Source: Petunia secreta | Taxonomy: Eukaryota > Streptophyta > Magnoliopsida > Solanales > Solanaceae | DNA length: 64,000 nt | Assembly: GCA_029990175.1 (NCBI GenBank) | Contig: JARKIP010000065.1 | Location: 1,616,501 to 1,680,500 of the forward strand | Reading direction: 5' to 3' | Shown: positions 58,099 to 64,000 of the stretch, piece after piece | Position numbering within the stretch: position 1 is the stretch's first letter | How the letters are laid out: each line of letters starts with the position of its first letter | The notes under the pieces: generated by a model | The model's input: the letters and a program-made list of their open reading frames with translations, nothing else | Database searches by the model: none | Told to the model about the DNA's origin: nothing | Program-made: the position numbers and the translations under genes

Positions 58099-61000
58099 TG
58101 TTGACACCCAATTTTGTCCCGAAATTTTCGAATTAATGTCTAATATTTAAATAAGATTAATTTTAAAATTTTAAAATAAAAAAAGTGAATTAATGAGTTT
58201 TAAAGGAAAAGACTAAATTTGCAAAATTCCCTCAATCCTATCCTACCCGCGCAATGATCCTATTGTAGTTAATTATTTTAGGAGGCTAAAGTTGTTCTTG
58301 ATTTCAAAATCAGCTTATCCGTGCAAGCATATACATATAACAAAACACGTTCATTCTCCTTTTCAGAACTCAGCTCACGACCCGATACCCATTTCCCCTC
58401 TCGACCCGGATCTTCCCTAAATTGAAGCGAAAATTCAAAAACCCTGGTCCCCCTCTCCTTCTCCAGCTCAGCAAAATTGCACAAGCTTACCCGTTAGAGA
58501 CCGTTAGGGTTATTTTGGTCTTGTTCTTTCAAGATTTTACACCTGAGAAAACCCTAGAAATTTGGGTATAAGTACTCTGGATAAAAGTTCTTATGAGGAA
58601 AGGGGGGGCAGCCGTGAATAGAGGTAAGAAAAAGGGGTTCCAGTTTTTGGTCCTGAGCTCAAAAAGTTGAGGGAAGCAGCCGTTAAGGGGGAAAAGAAGA
58701 GTTTTGGAGAGCGGGTTAATGGGGGAATATAGAGAGGAATCGCGGGGTAGATAAAAGAAGCAGAACATACATCCATATTTTTGTGCTCAGTTTTAATTTG
58801 AAAAAATTACATATATCATTGGTGTTCCTGTTTGGGATTCAAAGTCGCTTCGCCATCTCGTTTGATCGCTTCTTCGTAAGTCGAGTCGTCGACCTCGCTC
58901 GAGTCGACGACCTTGTTCGAGTTGCATTCTTCGAATCCACGCCCCGGCTCGCTGCATTGAAACAAGTAATAAACCTATACCCTTTACTTTCTTTTTTTTT
59001 TCAGTTTCCTTGGTATTTTTATCGACAGTGGAATTCGCTTATATAGGCTTGCGATTGATTTTTTTTTAAAGAATAGTGTAATGTATGAGCTGCTTCTTGA
59101 TGTTTGAGACTTGTTAACCAACTGGAAGTCCCAATCTTCTCATTAGTCTGATATTTGTGCATTCATTAGTCCGATATTTGTGCATTCACTGTTAAACATA
59201 TAGCGACATAGTTAGAATCTTAATAGTTGTAATTAGTTATAAATCTTGGTCTGTTCAAGGCAATTTTATTTAGATTCTCTTGTCGGCTTCTGATTGGTGG
59301 TCAGTTGGCTGGTGGTTAGAGGTCTGATGATGCAGGTTTAAGAGGTTTCAGTTGGTATCTGGGCTGTAGGTTCTGGTCTAGTGCAGTTCCAGTTCATAGG
59401 GTGAAATGTTAATGTGTTAAAAGAATAGGTTGGAGCTCTTCTTGCATTGCTCTGCTCTCTTTGCTTAGCTGGTCTCCCAGTTCATTTCAATGTAAATATC
59501 CTGCTATTTCCATCTCCATTTCTATGTTGTTTCAGCTAGTTTGTTCTCTTTTTGTTTCTTCAATGGTTCCATGTAGAAATCTGTCTAGGGGCCCATTCTA
59601 AAACTTTAAGCCTCCATGTCATTTCAGTCAGCTTTAGTTTGATTTAACCCTGTTTTCAAACCAGTCTCTTTTGGTTCCGTTCCCAGTTTCAGTTTAATGC
59701 ATTTCATGTTTTCCCTGATGTTCATGTTTGATAATTTGTTTCTTCCTTCCTATCCTATTAAGATCAGGTCCAAGTCTTGTATGTTTGTTTCCCGTTTCTT
59801 GCCTAGTATAGAGTAGTGTAGGATTTTATTTCAGGAGGTTGGTTAGTTATTGTTGGATACAGGGAGTAAAGAGGAGATCCGTTATGGAATGTGGGTGCAG
59901 CAATAGTGTGGTAGTTGTTAGGTTGCTTAAGTGTTTCTGGTAGTATTGGTGTGTATGTGTGCTTGTGTATTTGGGTGTATCGATGCATGTATGTAGATGC
60001 TGCAGGTTCTTGGAGAGTGTTCAGGTGGCTTATGGGGATGTAAAAGGCTGCGAGTTAGTACAGGTTGCAGAGAAATTGGTAGCAGGTGTTTGTAGAGAGT
60101 CTAGGATGCTGCAGTTTTTGGGTTTCAGAGGCGTGTGGAGATGTCTGTGGCCTGGTTATCTGTGTGAGGTGTTGAAAGAATTCATGTGTCGTTTGTTTGT
60201 AGCAAGTTTAGTATTAGTAGTATTTCCTTTGCTTCTGGTTGTTCAGGTAGTGTTAGAAGTAGTTGCTGGAGGCTGTTTTGATGGCCTTAGGTTGGTGTAT
60301 AGGGGCTGTTTGCATTGGTTTAGGTGGCCTGGTAGTTCAGGCAGTAGGAGAGGGTTCAGAAGAAGAGAGAGGGGGCAGGGCAGGTTCCTTCTTGTTTCTT
60401 TGAATTAGTGCAGCATGTTTTGGTTACTGGTCTGGTCCTTACTTGGTCTTGCAGAATGTAAAACACTAGTACATACTAATTCAAATACAAAGTTTTGCAC
60501 TTAAATTAATTGTTCTATTTACCTATTGGATTTTATTTTCATGAAGTTTGCATACCTGAGTTTGTTTCTGGTAAATATTAAATGGTTCTCAAGCTTATCT
60601 TTTCTTGGAGTTTGGTAAAGACAAAGACAATGGCTGCCTGTAATGATTAGCAAGATTTGAAAATTTTACCTCATTGGAATATTAATTAATCCTCGCTAGC
60701 ATGTAAAGTTGTGGTATTTTCAAGTTTAAATTCTGATCTTGTTTGCCTCGAGTGCAATAGTATTAGAGTTAAATATGTATGCTATAGATATGTTTAATTA
60801 ATCTGCTTTAGGATCAGTAAAGTTGGTAGAGACTTCAAATTTCTTATATGGTTATTTACTGTTGTAGCATGTTGATGTTAGTGAGATAATCCCACAATTT
60901 ATAACTTTTGAAATAGCCCTTTTGTTCTTTTACCTTAAAAGCACCTTTGGTCTCATTGTTGACTTTACGTTTATGAGATTTCATTAGCTTACTTGTTCCT

Positions 61001-62155
61001 GTCGTAATATATGCCATTCTAGTGTAAATGCTAATTTTATTTTACTTTGTTTCTTTTGCATGGCACGCCTGGGTGTGAGTTTATTTGGGAATCTAGCACC
61101 AAGTCAGCCTACGCTACCAAGCTTCGACTCGCATCCACACTATCTCATCTTTTGCTATCAAATCTGTTTGCTGCACCTATTTACACTCGAGCATATGAAA
61201 AGATCTTATCATTGCTCGGCTCTTTGCGTCTCCGGCCTTTTCCGGGTTCTATCTTTAACTTTACCTTCTTTTTCTTTAGGATATTTATGTAAATAAATTG
61301 GTAAAATATTTTATTTATCAATAATATTTGATTGTTTGTATATTGTTTTACTTTATGTTCATTTCCTTTTATTTTGAAGTCGTTATTTAATTTATTGCAA
61401 ATCAGGCCATTTAAACAAATGTGTGCAAAATTTCATAATTTTTTAAAAAAAAAAAACTATGCTTAATAGTGACTATGAGGAAGGACTCCTATCTTATTGA
61501 TACGAAGTAGTTTCTTTAAAAGGTCAAAATTCATAAAGAAGTTTTAATTAACTTCTAAATGTCCCGAAACAACTTTGCAAAAAGCGACTTGAAATCTAAG
61601 TTCCATCTTATGATGAGACACTCGGGTTTTAAAGTTGAAATTGAGCAAGTGCCATTTACGCGCTATTACATACGAGTTGGCAAAGAAATTAGGACGATCA
61701 AATCGCTCCTTTTTCAAAAGAAAATGCGCCTTTATTTTACTTTATTTTATTTTGAAAAAAATATAGTTAAAGCTTTCAAATAAATTATTAAATCTTTTGA
61801 AAACTTGCTAAATTTAATTAGTCGAATTAAGTAATAGTTCAATTAATTATTTTTAGGAAAAAAACGCATAAATAGTACTTGCAAATATTTTGGAAACCTG
61901 TCGGATTAACCGTTTTTAACGGAATTTCGAAAGTGCCTTAAAACCCTTCTTTCGAAATTAGCAAAACCTCTTACCTTTAGAATCTCTGAAAGAAAGACCG
62001 TCTTTTTATAAAAAATGGAGTTTTGCACGCATTTGTTTATTTGGTTCCCTGTTTTTCCTTAAATTGGGTGGCGACTCCAAAAACTCCAAAAGAGTTAGTC
62101 CATCCTGTCGATATTCCGGAATTTATCCTTTTCGGGGTAATTTTGGGGTTCAACA
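58099..62155 (+). repeat. Shared LTR of the tandem array
   Basis: Same 4,057-bp length as the first LTR. It is the 3' LTR of the first unit and the 5' LTR of the second, because a primer site and leader follow it again. Confidence 0.85.
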
Positions 62156-64000
62156 GCATGGCGACTCCGCTGGGGATCAATAAAGGTTTTGACCATAAAG
62201 GCTTCCAATTATTTGCAACTAGCATATCTAATTTATTTGCTTTCCTATATATGTTTGTTTGGTTTGCCTTATAAAGCATGTATTATATTTATTTGTGCAT
62301 AGTCTGCATTCCGTTCATATTTCCTCCCTCATGGAGCCTGTCAATTCTCTTTCATCTCCTCGATTTCATCACGGGGGGCCCGCGTGACGGGCAATAATAC
62401 AGGAAGGGCATTGCCCTTCCTAAGTCTTTGAATTTCTTTCGTGTCACCAAAGTTAGTTGGGATATGGTTTGCCTGGTTTTGTCATGGCCGGTTTTACTGG
62501 TTTATGGGGCCAGGTTTATCCCGCATAGGTCGAATCAGCCTCAACCGTTAACCCACTCTTAGACGGAGCTTTCAGGAGCATGCATGCATTTACACCTTAG
62601 TCTGGACCCGGTCCTTGGTACCGCCTCCATAGTTAGGAAACCGCCTTTACGTCAACGGGTTCTTGAAACATAATGACAATGCATATTATGTGTTGTGTGA
62701 TAACGAGACCTCAGTCCTAACCATGTTTTGAGCAAAATCAGATTTGGAATTTTGTCTCCTATGTTGTCTTTTAGGTTAGAAAATGGAAGAATTTAGCAGA
62801 ATTAAGATCATAGACAGAATTGCAGTTTGGGGAAAGTTAGGCAGATTTGATTGGTTTGTGTTTTGGAGAGGGTATGGTGTAGTGAGATCTAAGAGGCGAA
62901 GCCCCTAGTATCTTTGAAAGGATCAGTGGGGTCCCTCTCGTGAATGGCTTTGCGTGTGTGCAGGCCTGTGTTGACTGTCTAGCTGCATTCATGATAATTG
63001 AAGTATGCTTGTCGCATACTAGGAGAGTGAAGCCCCTATGTCTATAAACGACCAATGGGGTCCCTCCTTGAAGACCTGTGCGGTCTTGGCTACCTAGGAA
63101 ACTGAGAGGCTTGATCAAAGCCGAAGACCAGTGAGGAGCCCTATGAACAAGGTCTGTGAGCCTTGCAAACCTAGGAAGCTGAGAGGCTTGTCCAAAGCCA
63201 AGGACCAGTGAGGTTTTATTTGTAAAAGGTCAATTGGAAGCTTTTATGATTTGCAGTCTGGCATTGTGAAGGCAGTTGGAAATTTCAACCTGGATGTTGT
63301 GAATAATTGGGAGTTGTGTTTGGAGGAGTGTGGATGTTTACAAAAGGTGTATGGGGATTGTTTAAGGTTTTAGGCGTTTGGTTTTAGAATTTTGTGCAAA
63401 TGTTGTGAAAAGCATGAGCTGTGTTGGAATTTCGAGTTGATACCAACTTTTTGAAGGCAGTTGGGATAACGGAATTGCAGTGTGAAGGCGGAGAGATGAT
63501 TGTTATCAATTATTGTTATTGTTGCTTACTCTAAATCTGAATTGCTCAGAACTGGCATGAACTATTTTTCGTTACCACTTATTTGCGCGATTAGGCTTAC
63601 CTCTAGCACAAAGAGGTACCTTACAGGGTAGGACACGCCCGCATTTTCATTTACGCTCAACTAATTGTGATTGTCACATGTCAAACTTGTTTATAATGAA
63701 AAGTGCTACGTGACGCGCGCTACGTGATTGTGTGCAATTATGCCAATGATCTGGAAACTAATATAGTTACCTTTTGATTTTTTTCCTTTTGTTTTGATTA
63801 TCCCCCAAAAGAGAGTTTGATTCGTGTTGACTCCCGAGTTGGTGAAGCGTCTAATCCAAAGTGAAGCAAAAATGACTGATTTGACTAATGATCAGACTGG
63901 TATCCCTGCATCTTCTAATGAGCAAGCAGTTGATGTTCCTGATGAACAAATTGCTAGAATGGCTAAGCAGATTGAGTGTATGCAAGCTGAACTAGACAGA
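62156..64000 (+). mobile_element. Second unit of the Tat-like array, cut by the window end
   Basis: Near-identical to 51213-53057: primer site at 62159-62176, leader repeats and the gag start. If it is full length, a third LTR should begin about 6.9 kb after 62155. Confidence 0.85.
63872..64000 (+). CDS. Gag of the second Tat-like unit, 5' end only
   Basis: ATG at 63872 opens MTDLTNDQTGIPASSNEQAV, same as the gag at 52929, and runs off the window. It has no visible break so far. Confidence 0.8.
   Translation, partial: MTDLTNDQTGIPASSNEQAVDVPDEQIARMAKQIECMQAELDR

Larger units (their letters stand above)
47156..62155 (+). mobile_element. Tat-like gag-only LTR retrotransposon, first unit of a tandem array
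   Basis: LTRs of 4,057 bp at 47156-51212 and 58099-62155, both TGTTGACACC...TTCAACA and nearly identical by eye, so the element is very young. The internal region of 6,886 bp has a primer site at 51216-51233, a leader, a gag ORF, a broken zinc-knuckle region, tandem repeats and a polypurine tract (58085-58098). No protease, RT, RNase H or integrase is recognisable, so it depends on another element. Long LTRs, the gag type and tandem repeats before the 3' LTR resemble the Tat/Ogre lineage. The left flank is GTTAC; the right end of the array is outside the window. Confidence 0.85.

Overview
The window is repeat-dense plant nuclear DNA. Evidence: LTR retrotransposons of plant lineages with plant-type primer sites (TGGTATCAGAGC), Stowaway-type MITEs, CCCTAAA telomere-like repeats, a LOB-domain (LBD) exon and a plant mitochondrial-carrier pseudogene. 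Several repeat families look like ones common in Solanaceae (tomato/potato/pepper group). That placement is from recognition, not a search, so the genus is open. No rRNA, tRNA, CRISPR or bacterial-type operon was seen.

Layout. 0.1-11.7 kb: a dead mitochondrial carrier gene (SAM-transporter-like), readable exon by exon, containing a solo LTR, a small Mutator-like MITE and a decayed 7.5 kb CRM-like Ty3/gypsy element with target duplication GATAA. 12.6-19.3 kb: a three-level nest. A minus-strand solo LTR (duplication TATAT) holds a Stowaway MITE (TA), which holds a 5.7 kb minus-strand non-autonomous LTR retrotransposon (TATTT). That element keeps two large open ORFs but no reverse transcriptase or integrase. 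20.2-21.1 kb: a long-TIR MITE. 22.8-30.5 kb: a region bounded by inverted arms and filled with self-complementary minisatellites and a short telomere-like tract, split by a 2.7 kb solo LTR. 31.5-34.2 kb: a second solo LTR of that family. 34.5-35.2 kb: a LINE RNase H relic.

35.4-44.0 kb: a decayed Ty1/copia element with a chimeric gag/pol junction, a YVDG active site and an extra downstream ORF region. 44.4-44.7 kb: a Stowaway MITE. 45.2-45.5 kb: the second exon of an LBD transcription-factor gene (minus strand), with a copia element in its intron. 47.2 kb to the end: a large Tat-like gag-only element with 4.06 kb LTRs, arranged LTR-internal-LTR-internal, inserted in that copia element and running off the window.

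The only candidate host genes are the carrier (dead) and the LBD gene (5' exon outside the window; 3' end apparently frameshifted). Most ORFs that look novel are shadows of LTRs or minisatellites. The best candidates for something undescribed are the two-ORF non-autonomous retrotransposon, whose protease-like domain has lost its catalytic aspartate and whose second ORF runs through the polypurine tract into the LTR, and the hairpin-repeat region at 22.8-30.5 kb.
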